49,408 bases of DNA from the NCBI RefSeq assembly GCF_001275675.1, contig NZ_LITM01000006.1, positions 180,382-229,789 on the forward strand, read 5' to 3'. Positions 34,995-44,266 of the stretch are shown here, in pieces. The DNA comes from Lysinibacillus sp. FJAT-14745 (GTDB taxonomy: Bacteria; Bacillota; Bacilli; Bacillales_A; Planococcaceae). Under the pieces are notes generated by a model. That model was given only the letters and a program-made list of their open reading frames with translations. It searched no databases and was not told the DNA's origin. The position numbers were made by a program, and so were the translations under genes. Position 1 is the first letter of the stretch, and every line of letters begins with the position of its first letter.

Positions 34995-36386
34995 ATGACT
35001 AAAAAAGTCCATCCATATATCCCAAATATGGTATCAGAAGTAAAACAAAAAATGTTAGAAGAAATCGGTGTAAATTCGATAGAAAATCTATTTGAATGTA
35101 TTCCTAAAGAACTTCGGTATCAAGATGATTTGAATATTCCAAAGGCATTAACAGAATACGAATTACGACGTCATATTGAAGGTTTATTAAATAAGAATAT
35201 AAGTTCAACTGAATACTTAAATTTCTTGGGAGCTGGATGTTCGCAACATTTTGTACCGGCAGTGTGTGATGAAGTAAATCAACGGTCTGAGTTTTTGACA
35301 GCATATGCAGGCGAGCCCTACGAAGATCATGGTCGCTTTCAAGCTCTTTTTGAATATCAAAGTTTGATGGCTGAGTTAGTAGATATGGATGTTGTAAGTG
35401 TACCAACATTTGATTGGGGCCAAGCTGCTTCGACGGCTATTCGAATGGCTAGCCGTGTTACCAAAAGAAATAAAGTGTTACTTGCGAATACTGTTTCACC
35501 AGAAAGAAGAAAAATTATAACAAATTATGGTACTCCACAATTGTCGTTTAGTGGGGTGGCGTTTGATATTAATACGGGGTTATTAGATTTGGAAGATTTA
35601 AAAAGTAAATTATCCGATGAAGTGGCTGCCATTTATTTTGAAAATCCATCTTATTTAGGATTTATAGAAACTCAAGGACAAGAAATTTTTAAATTGGCTA
35701 AAGATTTCGGTGTATTAATTGTCGTTGGAGTAGATCCCATTTCGTTAGGTGTTTTAGTACCGCCAAGTCACTATGGTGCTGATATTGTATGTGGGGATTT
35801 ACAGCCTCTAGGCATGCATATGAATTATAGTGGCGGTCAAGCAGGGTTCATTGCTACACAAAATGAGGAAGTCTTTATTAATGAATATCCTTCAAGATTA
35901 TTTGGGATTGTTCCTACAAAAAAAGAAGGAGAGTATGGCTTTGGTGATGTAGCATATGAACGGACATCCTTTGCTTTACGAGAAAAAGGAAAAGAATCCG
36001 TTGGTACACAGACGGCATTATGGGGCATTACTGCTGGTGTATATCTCTCTTTGTTGGGACCTGATGGGATGTATGAAGTAGGACAAACAATTATGCAAAA
36101 TAGTCAATATGCAGTGCAACAGTTAAATCAGATTGAGGGGGTAAATGGATCGCGTATTGTTTCTACATTCTTTAAAGAATTTATTGTTGATTTTAATGAT
36201 ACAGGCTTAACAGTAGCACAAATTAATAAAGAATTATTAATAAGAAATATCTTCGGTGGGAAGGATTTATCAGAGGAATTCCCAGAGTACGGACAAAGTG
36301 CATTATATTGCGTAACTGAAATTCATACAAAAGAAGATTTAGATTATTTAGTAGCCGCAATTAAGGAAATTGTAGAGCAACAATAA
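34995..36386 (+). CDS. Divergent glycine dehydrogenase subunit 1-like protein (GcvPA-related)
   Basis: A 463-residue PLP-fold protein homologous to the GcvPA half of split glycine decarboxylase, with the expected opening (YIPNMVSEVKQKMLEEIGVNSIENLF) and FLGAG. However, stretches conserved in true GcvPA are changed: after SEFLTAY the usual TPYQPEISQG is AGEPYEDHGR; the SMYDG region reads TFDWGQ; and the segment that in GcvPA reads ATSNICSNQAL is here ESVGTQTALW. Comparison is from memory of Bacillus subtilis GcvPA. No gcvT or gcvH lies nearby. It is probably the partner of the next gene in a decarboxylase or related PLP enzyme with another substrate. Confidence 0.85.
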   Translation: MTKKVHPYIPNMVSEVKQKMLEEIGVNSIENLFECIPKELRYQDDLNIPKALTEYELRRHIEGLLNKNISSTEYLNFLGAGCSQHFVPAVCDEVNQRSEFLTAYAGEPYEDHGRFQALFEYQSLMAELVDMDVVSVPTFDWGQAASTAIRMASRVTKRNKVLLANTVSPERRKIITNYGTPQLSFSGVAFDINTGLLDLEDLKSKLSDEVAAIYFENPSYLGFIETQGQEIFKLAKDFGVLIVVGVDPISLGVLVPPSHYGADIVCGDLQPLGMHMNYSGGQAGFIATQNEEVFINEYPSRLFGIVPTKKEGEYGFGDVAYERTSFALREKGKESVGTQTALWGITAGVYLSLLGPDGMYEVGQTIMQNSQYAVQQLNQIEGVNGSRIVSTFFKEFIVDFNDTGLTVAQINKELLIRNIFGGKDLSEEFPEYGQSALYCVTEIHTKEDLDYLVAAIKEIVEQQ

Positions 36387-36407
36387 GTGAGAGGAGAGAA
36401 GATAACT

Positions 36408-37982
36408 GTGAAAAAAATAAAAAGATTAGCGTTGAAAGTAGATTTTCATCAAGCGAAATGGAATGAGCCCATTATATTTGAATTACATCAAGCTGGTGAA
36501 AGAGGGGTAGAGATTCCTTTAGCTTCAGAACAGGTTGTAAAGGCAGTTGGTGATGGCCTCTCTACACTTCCTCACAACATGTTACGTGCTAATAAGGTGA
36601 ATCTTCCCGAAATAGCGCAAGCTCGTGTGTTACGCCATTATGTTAGATTATCACAAGAAACACTAGGCTCAGATTTTAATGTAGAAATTGGCCAAGGCAC
36701 ATGTACGATGAAATACATTCCTAAAATAAATGAGCTATTAATTCGAAATCATAAAATAATGGAGTTACATCCATTACAGGATATCAGTACCGTGCAAGGA
36801 ATGCTTGAAATTATTCATAATTTAGATTTAGCTATGCGAGAAATATCAGGATTAGACTTTTTTTCATTTCAGCCAAGTGGAGGAACGCAAGCCTTATTTG
36901 CGATGGCATCTATCGTACGGAAATATCATGAAGCACGTGGAGAAGGGGATCAACGTGATGAAATTATTACAACGATTTTTTCACATCCATCGCAAGCTGC
37001 TACAGCTGCAGTAAAAGGATATAAAATCATTACCTTGTATCCTGACAAAGATGGCTTCCCGGATATTGATAGATTGAAGGAAGTACTTTCTGAACGGACT
37101 GCAGGTTTTGTTGTTGCTAATCCAGAAGATACAGGGATTTATAATCCTAAGATTAAAGAATTTACAAAACTTGTCCATGAAGCAGGTGGAATTTGTTATT
37201 ACGATCAGGCCAATGCAAATGGCTTATTAGGCATAACAAGAGCGAAAGAAGCTGGATTTGATATGTGCTTTTTCAATTTGCATAAAACATTTGCAGCACC
37301 ACATATGTGTGGTGGACCAGCGACAGGTGCATTAGGTGTTACGAGAGAGTTAAAAGAATACTTACCTGGTCCAATCGTTGAGAAAAATAAAGAGGGTTAT
37401 TATTTAAATGATACTTTGACACATTCTATTGGAAAAGTAAGGGCCTTTCATGGCGTAGCACAAACTATTCTACGATCGTATGCTTGGATTAGATCCTTAG
37501 GGCCGTCTGGTTTAAAAGCTGTGGCACAGACTGCTGTGTTAAATAATAACTATCTATATAGCCGTGTTCAGAAAATTCGAGGAGCAAGTGCACCTTATGT
37601 AAAAGGGCAACGTTTAGAGCAAGTACGGTATAGTTGGGAGCAGTTGACACAAGAGACAGGTATAACGACAGAAGACGTCCAACGAAGAATGACTGATTTT
37701 GGCTTACATTATTGGACAAGTCATCATCCTTATATCGTCCCAGAGCCATTCACATTGGAGCCGACAGAGTCTTACTCCAAGGCAGATTTGGATGAATATA
37801 TTGCGGCTCTTGAGCAAATTTCCAGAGAAGCATATGAAACACCGGAAATTGTTAAGAATGCCCCATATAATAGCACCATCCATCAGCTAGACGAACAAGA
37901 TTACTTGGATAACCCAGATAAATGGTGTCTTTCGTGGCGTCTTTATCAAAAGAAGACCCAAGAAGTGAATGTCCTGAAATAA
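36408..37982 (+). CDS. Divergent glycine dehydrogenase subunit 2-like protein (GcvPB-related, PLP-dependent)
   Basis: A 524-residue protein, about 35 longer than usual GcvPB. The PLP lysine lies in FFNLHKTFAAPH, and TCTMKYIPKINE and LGPSGLKAVAQTAVLNNNYL match GcvPB. Active-site stretches differ from GcvPB as I recall it: QPAAGAHGEW becomes QPSGGTQALF; DSAHGTNPAS becomes FSHPSQAATA; YYDGANLNA becomes YYDQANANG; HGGGGPGSG becomes HMCGGPATG. The lysine is kept, so PLP catalysis is likely, but the glycine/lipoyl-H specificity may not be. GTG 36408 is chosen since AGGAG lies 11 bases before it; an in-frame GTG at 36387 has no binding site. Confidence 0.85.
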   Translation: MKKIKRLALKVDFHQAKWNEPIIFELHQAGERGVEIPLASEQVVKAVGDGLSTLPHNMLRANKVNLPEIAQARVLRHYVRLSQETLGSDFNVEIGQGTCTMKYIPKINELLIRNHKIMELHPLQDISTVQGMLEIIHNLDLAMREISGLDFFSFQPSGGTQALFAMASIVRKYHEARGEGDQRDEIITTIFSHPSQAATAAVKGYKIITLYPDKDGFPDIDRLKEVLSERTAGFVVANPEDTGIYNPKIKEFTKLVHEAGGICYYDQANANGLLGITRAKEAGFDMCFFNLHKTFAAPHMCGGPATGALGVTRELKEYLPGPIVEKNKEGYYLNDTLTHSIGKVRAFHGVAQTILRSYAWIRSLGPSGLKAVAQTAVLNNNYLYSRVQKIRGASAPYVKGQRLEQVRYSWEQLTQETGITTEDVQRRMTDFGLHYWTSHHPYIVPEPFTLEPTESYSKADLDEYIAALEQISREAYETPEIVKNAPYNSTIHQLDEQDYLDNPDKWCLSWRLYQKKTQEVNVLK

Positions 37983-38027
37983 ATTATTTGTCTAGTTATA
38001 AAACTATAGCTGTGTGGGAGGCAGTTG

Positions 38028-38780
38028 ATGAATAAAGATGCATTTTTCGATAGTTTAGCAACTAAAAGAGTAGTAATCACTGGAGCAGCAAGTGGTATTG
38101 GGCTAGCTACAGCAAAACGGTTTGTTGCTGAAGGAGCAAAGGTAGTAATTCTAGATATAAATAAGGAAGCCATTCAAGCTACGCTATCAGAAAACCCAGG
38201 TATTTTCGCAGGTTTTTCAGTAGATGTTAGCAATGCAGAACAAGTGAATGAGATATTTAATAAAATCGTAGAAAAGATGGAGGGAGTAGATATATTTATT
38301 GCGAATGCTGGCATTAGTGTTCGTGCAAATTTTCTAGATATTTCACCAGAGCAGTGGAACAAAGTGATAGATATTAATCTTACTGGCGTGTTCTATACAA
38401 GCCAAGCAGCTGCTAAATTAATGATACAACAAAACGCTGGTGTCATCTTGATGACAGCTTCAACCAATGGGATAACAGGTCACCCCTATTATGCTGATTA
38501 CAACGCTTCAAAAGCAGGAGTCAATCTATTGGCTAAGACAATGGCACTAGAGTTGGCTCCGACGATTCGTGTCAACACAATTTGCCCAGGATATGTCTTA
38601 ACGCCAATGCAAAAGGCTGAGTATACTCCAGAAATGTTAGAGCAAGTAAATGCCGGTATCCCGTTAAAGCGACATGCACTACCAGAAGAAATTGCAGCCC
38701 TATATGCATTCTTGGCTTCAGATCAAGCAGCTTATATTACCGGTCAAAATATTTCGATAGATGGTGGAGAACTGGCATAA
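38028..38780 (+). CDS. Short-chain dehydrogenase/reductase (second in the sigma-54 operon)
   Basis: A 250-residue classical SDR, clearly different from the first. Motifs are TGAASGIGLATA (about 17-28), VVILDINKEA (Asp for NAD), NAGISVRANFL, catalytic Ser in MTASTNGITGHP, and YNASKAG (Tyr-x3-Lys). The C-terminus ITGQNISIDGGELA is typical. ATG 38028 is preferred to TTG 38025; GGGAGG lies six bases upstream. A terminator follows at once, so this ends the sigma-54-driven transcript or attenuates it. Confidence 0.92.
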   Translation: MNKDAFFDSLATKRVVITGAASGIGLATAKRFVAEGAKVVILDINKEAIQATLSENPGIFAGFSVDVSNAEQVNEIFNKIVEKMEGVDIFIANAGISVRANFLDISPEQWNKVIDINLTGVFYTSQAAAKLMIQQNAGVILMTASTNGITGHPYYADYNASKAGVNLLAKTMALELAPTIRVNTICPGYVLTPMQKAEYTPEMLEQVNAGIPLKRHALPEEIAALYAFLASDQAAYITGQNISIDGGELA

Positions 38781-38787
38781 GCATGGT

Positions 38788-38836
38788 AAAACAAAACCGA
38801 CAAATGCCTTTTGTTAGGGAGCTCGGTTTTGTTTTT
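38788..38836 (+). terminator. Terminator after the second dehydrogenase
   Basis: A 13-bp stem (AAAACAAAACCGA, 38788-38800, pairing with 38823-38835) with a 22-base loop. The T tract is partly within the stem. It separates the dehydrogenase/GcvP-like genes from the transporter genes. Confidence 0.75.
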
Positions 38837-38952
38837 CAAAACAATAATGATCCTGATGAAAACGCTTTACTACATGATTATCCGTTTCACCGAACAGTAT
38901 GATAAGTGGGTTATGTGAAAACAAAAACTAAAAGGTAGATGGAGGCGTAAGG

Positions 38953-39771
38953 ATGAAAATTAACTTATTGAAATCTGGATATGTAGTAGCCATATTTATT
39001 ATAGTGTTAACACTTCTAGGATGCGGACAAAAATCGGACAAACAAGTAGCGACTAGTACAGAATCGAATGGAAATAAAGAGATGCAATTGGTGAACGACG
39101 GAAAATTAACATTTGCCATGAGTGGATTATTAAAACCATTAAATTATAAAGAGAATAATAAATTAGTTGGTTTTGATGTTGAAATAGGTGAAGAAATTGC
39201 TAAGCGTATAGGTCTTGAAGCCAATCCTGTAACCAACCCATGGGAAACGATAATTCAAGGTTTAAAGGGCCATAAGTACGATGCCATTATCGGGAGTATG
39301 ACAGCAACAGAGGAGCGTGCGAAACAAGTAGATTTTTCAAAACCATATTATATTTCAGGTGCCCAAATTTTTGTGGGGGAAGATAACACTACTATTCAAG
39401 TAAAAGATGATTTAAAAGATAAAAAAATTGGTGTAATGCAAGCGAGCACATATGAAGAGGATGCAAAACAATATACATCATCCATTAAACTTTTTTCTAG
39501 TGATATTTATGCTTTACAAGATATCCCAACTGGTCGTCTAGATGCAGTGATAACAGATCGTATTGTTGGTTTGTCCATTATGAATGAGACAGGATTAAAG
39601 GTAAAAGCTGTAGATGACGTAATCAAACGAGAAGAAATCGCAGTTGCGGTGAATAAAGGAAATGAAAAACTCCTAGAAGCGATTAATCAAGCTATTGCTG
39701 ATATGGTTGAAGATGGAACTTACGAAAAAATTAGTATGAAATGGTTTAATGCTAATTTACTAGAAAAATAA
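38953..39771 (+). CDS. Polar amino acid ABC transporter, substrate-binding lipoprotein
   Basis: A 272-residue family 3 solute-binding protein. A lipoprotein signal peptide ends in LLGC (lipidated Cys24). The mature domain contains KLTFAMSGLLKPLNYKENN, VGFDVEIGEEIAKRIG, WETIIQGLKGHKYDAIIGSMT in blocks, and RLDAVITDRIVG, all typical of the GlnH/HisJ class. The usual substrate-carboxylate Arg appears in TEERAKQVDFSKPYY. GATGGAGG precedes the ATG. Substrate cannot be told; context suggests an amino acid or derivative fed to the adjacent catabolic enzymes. Confidence 0.9.
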   Translation: MKINLLKSGYVVAIFIIVLTLLGCGQKSDKQVATSTESNGNKEMQLVNDGKLTFAMSGLLKPLNYKENNKLVGFDVEIGEEIAKRIGLEANPVTNPWETIIQGLKGHKYDAIIGSMTATEERAKQVDFSKPYYISGAQIFVGEDNTTIQVKDDLKDKKIGVMQASTYEEDAKQYTSSIKLFSSDIYALQDIPTGRLDAVITDRIVGLSIMNETGLKVKAVDDVIKREEIAVAVNKGNEKLLEAINQAIADMVEDGTYEKISMKWFNANLLEK

Positions 39772-39803
39772 CTTTCACTATACTTTAACGTTGGAGTGAT
39801 GTT

Positions 39804-40469
39804 ATGGAATTTATAGAGAAAATACTCTATATATTTGAGAAGCATGGGATTGAATTTTTAAAAGCTGCGTGGATTACGATTGAATTAACTTGTGTGTCCT
39901 TAATTATTGCGACAATGATTGGTTTATTATTTGCTTTCTTTAAAGTCTCAAATATGAAGATTCTAGAAAAAATCGCAGATGTTTATATTTTTATTGTTCG
40001 TGGAATGCCTTTAATTGTTCAATTAATGTTCTTATACTATGGGATATCGAGTGTATTTGTCCTTTCAGATTTTACAGCTGGCGCATTGGCGTTAGGAATC
40101 CATTCTGGCGCATATATCGCAGAAATCTTTAGAGGTGCCATTCAATCCATTGATCGAGGGCAAGTGGAAGCTTCACGCTCATTAGGAATGTCATATATGC
40201 TGCTTATGAGGAGAATCATTTTACCGCAGGCATTTAAACGTTCTATACCCTCTTTATGTAACCAATTTATCATAGGTTTAAAGGACTCTTCTTTAGTCGC
40301 CTATATAGCTGTTTCAGAATTGTATAATCATGCATTATCGGCTCAAGCCTCCAACTATATGCCACTTGAAACATATTTCGTAGTGGGTATCTATTATCTG
40401 ATTCTCGTTTTAATATTTACTCTTATTTTCAAAAAGGTAGAAAGAAAATTAGATGTAGGAAAGAGATGA
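39804..40469 (+). CDS. Polar amino acid ABC transporter, permease
   Basis: A 221-residue membrane protein of the HisM/GlnP class with about five membrane helices. The signature is [18 protein letters not shown] (about 65-82), then [28 protein letters not shown] in blocks, with the EAA loop for ATPase contact. TTGGAGTG precedes the ATG. It lies between the binding protein and the ATPase genes. Confidence 0.93.
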   Translation: MEFIEKILYIFEKHGIEFLKAAWITIELTCVSLIIATMIGLLFAFFKVSNMKILEKIADVYIFIVRGMPLIVQLMFLYYGISSVFVLSDFTAGALALGIHSGAYIAEIFRGAIQSIDRGQVEASRSLGMSYMLLMRRIILPQAFKRSIPSLCNQFIIGLKDSSLVAYIAVSELYNHALSAQASNYMPLETYFVVGIYYLILVLIFTLIFKKVERKLDVGKR

Positions 40470-40473
40470 TAAG

Positions 40474-41196
40474 ATGATTAAAATAAAGAATTTACAAAAG
40501 TCATTTGGTGATTTGCAAGTCTTAAAGAATATTACATTGGACATTCAATCATCACAAGTGGTTGTATTAATTGGCGCCAGCGGATCGGGAAAAAGTACCT
40601 TGCTTAGATGTATGAACTTTTTGGAGGTGAAAGATGCTGGTACAATTGCCATTGATGGAAAGGAGATTAATGCGGAAAAGGATAACTTGAATTTGATAAG
40701 GCGAGATATGGGGATGGTTTTTCAACACTTTAATCTATTTCCTCATCTATCCGTTATTCAAAATATTATAGAGGCTCCTGTACAAGTGAAGAAAATCAAA
40801 AAAGAAGTGGCGATTGAGCGAGGACTAGCATTACTTCAAATGGTAGGGTTAGCAGATAAAGTAGATTATTATCCAGATCAATTATCAGGAGGTCAAAAGC
40901 AAAGGGTAGCAATTGCTCGTGCTTTAGCTATGGAACCCAAAATCATGCTTTTTGATGAGCCAACTTCAGCACTCGATCCTGAACTCGTAGGAGAAGTTTT
41001 AGAAACGATGAAAAAATTAGCGAAAGAAGGGATGACTATGGTTGTTGTCACTCATGAGATGAGTTTTGCTAAAGAAGTGGCTGATCGTGTTATCATGTTA
41101 TCTGAAGGAGAAATTATTGAAGATGGTTTGCCGACGGAAATTTTTACTAACCCTAAACACGAAAGAACAGCTAAGTTTTTACAACAAGTTTTATGA
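40474..41196 (+). CDS. Polar amino acid ABC transporter, ATP-binding protein
   Basis: A 240-residue GlnQ-type ATPase with Walker [10 protein letters not shown], the Q-loop [10 protein letters not shown], signature [15 protein letters not shown], Walker [15 protein letters not shown], and H-loop VTHEM. It begins four bases after the permease stop and completes the three-gene importer. Confidence 0.95.
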   Translation: MIKIKNLQKSFGDLQVLKNITLDIQSSQVVVLIGASGSGKSTLLRCMNFLEVKDAGTIAIDGKEINAEKDNLNLIRRDMGMVFQHFNLFPHLSVIQNIIEAPVQVKKIKKEVAIERGLALLQMVGLADKVDYYPDQLSGGQKQRVAIARALAMEPKIMLFDEPTSALDPELVGEVLETMKKLAKEGMTMVVVTHEMSFAKEVADRVIMLSEGEIIEDGLPTEIFTNPKHERTAKFLQQVL

Positions 41197-41247
41197 GGAA
41201 TTGATAGACATATACTCAAAAAATACTGAAAATTCAGAAAGTGGGTT

Positions 41248-42903
41248 GTGGATGTGTTAAAAAGCTATGAGACAGTCTTAGAGGTAACAAATAACTTAGT
41301 ACAGGTTGAGAGTGTAGTAAACACTCGGGGTGAAATTGAAATTGCCAATAAATTGTACAACGAGATTGAAAACCTAGCATACTTCAAAAATAATCCTAGT
41401 CAAACTTTCATCTCACAAACACGAAATGATGATATTGAAAGATATAATGTTTTTGCTTATGTTAAGGGGACCAAAGGTAAATCCAATAAAACCGTTATAT
41501 TAATGGGGCATATTGATACAGTTGATATTGAAGATTATCATCATTTAAAAAGTAAAGCTTGCTCACCAAATGCATTAAAAGAGGCATTGAAAAGTGAACA
41601 CTTACCTGATTTAGTGATGGAACACGTACATTCTGATAATTGGCATTTTGGTCGAGGTGTACTAGACATGAAGAGTGGTGTTGCTAGTCATTTTTATCTG
41701 TTGAAGTATTATGCTGAACATCCTGAAGAGCTTAATGGCAACCTTGTGTTTTTCGCAGAATGTGATGAGGAAGATAGTTCGAATGGTGTTTTATCAGGTT
41801 TACATGACTTAAAGAGATTGAAACATGAACAGGGCTTTGACTATGTTGCTCTTATCAATTCGGATTTTGTAGCGCCACGTTACGTTGGAGATCCCAATCG
41901 CTATATTTATAAGGGGTCTGTCGGGAAACTGTTACCTTCTTTTTTGATTATAGGTGCAGAGACACATGCTGGGTCAAGCTTTGAAGGGTTAGACCCGAAT
42001 TATTTGGCTGCTGAATTAACTTCCCATATAAGTTATAATCCTATTTTTTGCGATCTATCAAAAGGTGAAGCACCGATGCCACCCGTGTCATTAAAACAAA
42101 CGGATTTTAAACCAACTTATACCATTCAGACAGCATTATCTACTTATGTGTATTACAATTTCTTCATACAGTCGTGGACACCAAGGCAAGTATTATCCTT
42201 GCTGAAAGAACAAGCAAAGATTGCATTTGATCAAGCATTATTAAAATTGAAACAACGACATAAAATCTACTGTGAACTAAGTAACAGTCCGTATGTTGAA
42301 CTGCCTTGGAAAACGAGAGTCATTTTGTATGAAGAAATGCAACAGCAATTAGTCGCTGAGTACGGTTCAGAATTTACGAAACATATGCAGAAATTTAAAG
42401 AAAATTTACTATTAGATGAATCATTAGATGTAAGGATGTTTTCTGCTAAAGTAGTGGAAGAGGAATGGAAATGGATGAAAGACAAGAGTCCTGCTATGAT
42501 TCTTTTCTATTCCTCATTGTATTCGCCTCGAATAGATTTAGATGATTCAAACAACAAAGAGGCAAATTTAATACATGCATTAGATCAGGCAATTAAAAAC
42601 GTACAACCATTTTATCAATACCCGATAACAGCCAAAAATTATTTTCCTTATGTATGTGATATGAGTTGTGTGTCTATTAATGATGATGAAAAAGGGATTG
42701 AGGCCGTTATGGATAATAATCCAAGTTGGGGCTCGAAACATTTTGTAGATTACGATGCGATAAGAGAGCTAAATATTCCTACTATTAATATAGGGCCATA
42801 TGGTTATGATGCTCATAACCGTTACGAACGTGTTGAACTCGATTATTCGATGAAAATAGTACCCAATATCACAAATGAGGTTATAAAAAATCTAATAAAT
42901 TAA
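41248..42903 (+). CDS. RocB-like M20-family metallohydrolase
   Basis: A 551-residue member of the M20 peptidase/deacetylase family and of the RocB subgroup (arginine-utilisation protein in Bacillus subtilis). Metal-site motifs are ILMGHIDTVD (His, Asp), WHFGRGVLDMKSG (bridging Asp), FFAECDEEDSSNG (catalytic Glu pair), and GAETHAGSSF. Length fits RocB, not standard 380-450-residue M20 enzymes. No rocA, rocD or rocF lies nearby, so arginine breakdown is not implied. The GTG start with weak AAGTGGG is uncertain; GTG 41254 is an alternative. Probably co-transcribed with the transporter 51 bases upstream; it could hydrolyse the imported compound. Confidence 0.88.
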   Translation: MDVLKSYETVLEVTNNLVQVESVVNTRGEIEIANKLYNEIENLAYFKNNPSQTFISQTRNDDIERYNVFAYVKGTKGKSNKTVILMGHIDTVDIEDYHHLKSKACSPNALKEALKSEHLPDLVMEHVHSDNWHFGRGVLDMKSGVASHFYLLKYYAEHPEELNGNLVFFAECDEEDSSNGVLSGLHDLKRLKHEQGFDYVALINSDFVAPRYVGDPNRYIYKGSVGKLLPSFLIIGAETHAGSSFEGLDPNYLAAELTSHISYNPIFCDLSKGEAPMPPVSLKQTDFKPTYTIQTALSTYVYYNFFIQSWTPRQVLSLLKEQAKIAFDQALLKLKQRHKIYCELSNSPYVELPWKTRVILYEEMQQQLVAEYGSEFTKHMQKFKENLLLDESLDVRMFSAKVVEEEWKWMKDKSPAMILFYSSLYSPRIDLDDSNNKEANLIHALDQAIKNVQPFYQYPITAKNYFPYVCDMSCVSINDDEKGIEAVMDNNPSWGSKHFVDYDAIRELNIPTINIGPYGYDAHNRYERVELDYSMKIVPNITNEVIKNLIN

Positions 42904-42949
42904 ATGGAGTAGATTGGTTCGCAGTGAAATGAGATGGTTGAATTAATAT

Positions 42950-42991
42950 AAAAGCTGATTTCCACAATGTATAGGGGAAATCAGCTTTTTT
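42950..42991 (+). terminator. Terminator after the RocB-like gene
   Basis: A perfect 14-bp stem (AAAAGCTGATTTCC, 42950-42963, pairing with 42976-42989) runs into a T tract. It could also slow the convergent DUF2332 transcript. I see no separate terminator for that gene in 42992-43125. Confidence 0.88.
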
Positions 42992-43125
42992 CATCAAATT
43001 ATATTGGATTTTTTTGGAGAAAATAATCCTTAACGGTGCTTGTTTTACTGAAAAGTAATTGAAATAACTATCTACCGATGCAAGTTCTCGTCAGGATATT
43101 ACGTGACATTTAAATACTTTTTTGA

Positions 43126-44145
43126 TTACTTAGCCCACTTGAACCATCGCGCATGACCATCAGGACGTTCCATACTACGGATTGATGTTATTTCTCCTTG
43201 ATTAATAAAATCTTGATGCAGTTGCATATCAAATAAATTGTTATAACAATGGTAGAGAGGTCGTTCCATACTGATCTCTTTTAACTTTTCAATTAGTTCA
43301 ATGCGTAATTCCATTGGGATTTGATTGGCCACATGCGTATGATAAACAACTAACATCGCATCTTCATTAATATCTCTACTAATATCTTTTATAAGTTTAA
43401 TAGCATCTCCTTTAATCAGTTGTAAATCAAGCTCTTTTAAAATAGGGAGTGCTTGATTTAACAATATTCTTCGCTCTTCATGCTCTGGCCAAATTAATGC
43501 TTGGAGCCATCGGAGCTCTTCCTCATTATGAATGTCAATAGGATTTAAATCGATACCAACTCGCTGACAAACAACTGGCGCATTTGAAATGGAAGCTGGA
43601 AGCGGTTCTCCTCGATTTTCTGAGGACAAAACGAAAGCACTATTTGAATTGTTTATACGAAGCTGTTGATTATAGCAATAATTGTATTGATCCATTCCAA
43701 GTTGAAGCCCTGCACTTGCCCCGATTTCAATGAAGGCTAGTGGTTTTTGATGGCGTTCATAAATTTCTGTCATCATCGGATAAAGGTAAGAACAACGGCG
43801 AATTTCATTTGTCTGAACAAGTTTTTCTTGAAATAAAGTCTTCAACTCTTCTGAATGGGATAAGACGAATGCTTTAAAAACAGGATACACTTCATTTATT
43901 GCTTTAAGTGTTGTCGTTAAAGATGGATAAAAATGAACTAAATCGTCGTTTGATGATGACAGCAAATAATGAACACCAGCTAATAATAAATTAGGTGCAG
44001 GTTGTCCTTGAGGTATAAATATAGCAACTTTTAATAGTTCATCATCATCAGCAATCCTATTCGCTAAATGTTCATACAACGGACTTGAGTTTTCACATTC
44101 ATTTTTTGCAAAAGCACGGAATTGGTTACTTAATTTAGCTAACAT
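43126..44145 (-). CDS. DUF2332 family protein
   Basis: A 339-residue soluble protein. It matches what I know of DUF2332: FIPQGQPAPNLLLAGVHYLL near the N-terminus, LAFIEIGASAGLQLGMDQYNY (about 135-155, resembling a SAM-methyltransferase motif I), RVGIDLNPIDI, and LVVYHTHVANQIP. The glycine-rich strand-loop and GIDLNP suggest a methyltransferase-like fold, but no activity is established that I know of. AAAGGGG precedes the ATG. Divergent from the LysR gene. Confidence 0.8.
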   Translation of the reverse strand: MLAKLSNQFRAFAKNECENSSPLYEHLANRIADDDELLKVAIFIPQGQPAPNLLLAGVHYLLSSSNDDLVHFYPSLTTTLKAINEVYPVFKAFVLSHSEELKTLFQEKLVQTNEIRRCSYLYPMMTEIYERHQKPLAFIEIGASAGLQLGMDQYNYCYNQQLRINNSNSAFVLSSENRGEPLPASISNAPVVCQRVGIDLNPIDIHNEEELRWLQALIWPEHEERRILLNQALPILKELDLQLIKGDAIKLIKDISRDINEDAMLVVYHTHVANQIPMELRIELIEKLKEISMERPLYHCYNNLFDMQLHQDFINQGEITSIRSMERPDGHARWFKWAK

Positions 44146-44266
44146 ACGATTCTCCCCTTTGTGTAAAAGTAATCGATCTAATTTTAGTTTATTGTTGTTG
44201 GATAATTTAGTAAATTAAATATAGCTAATGAAATTGATTAAAAAGATTAATGAATGGGGTGGAATT

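Noticed and set aside
34995..37982. Annotating the pair as the normal glycine cleavage P-protein
   Set aside because: gcvT and gcvH are missing and several core motifs differ, so the standard function is not supported.
41248..42903. Calling the M20 gene rocB and assigning arginine catabolism
   Set aside because: The family resemblance is good, but none of rocA, rocD, rocF or rocR-type neighbours is present and the locus context points to another substrate.
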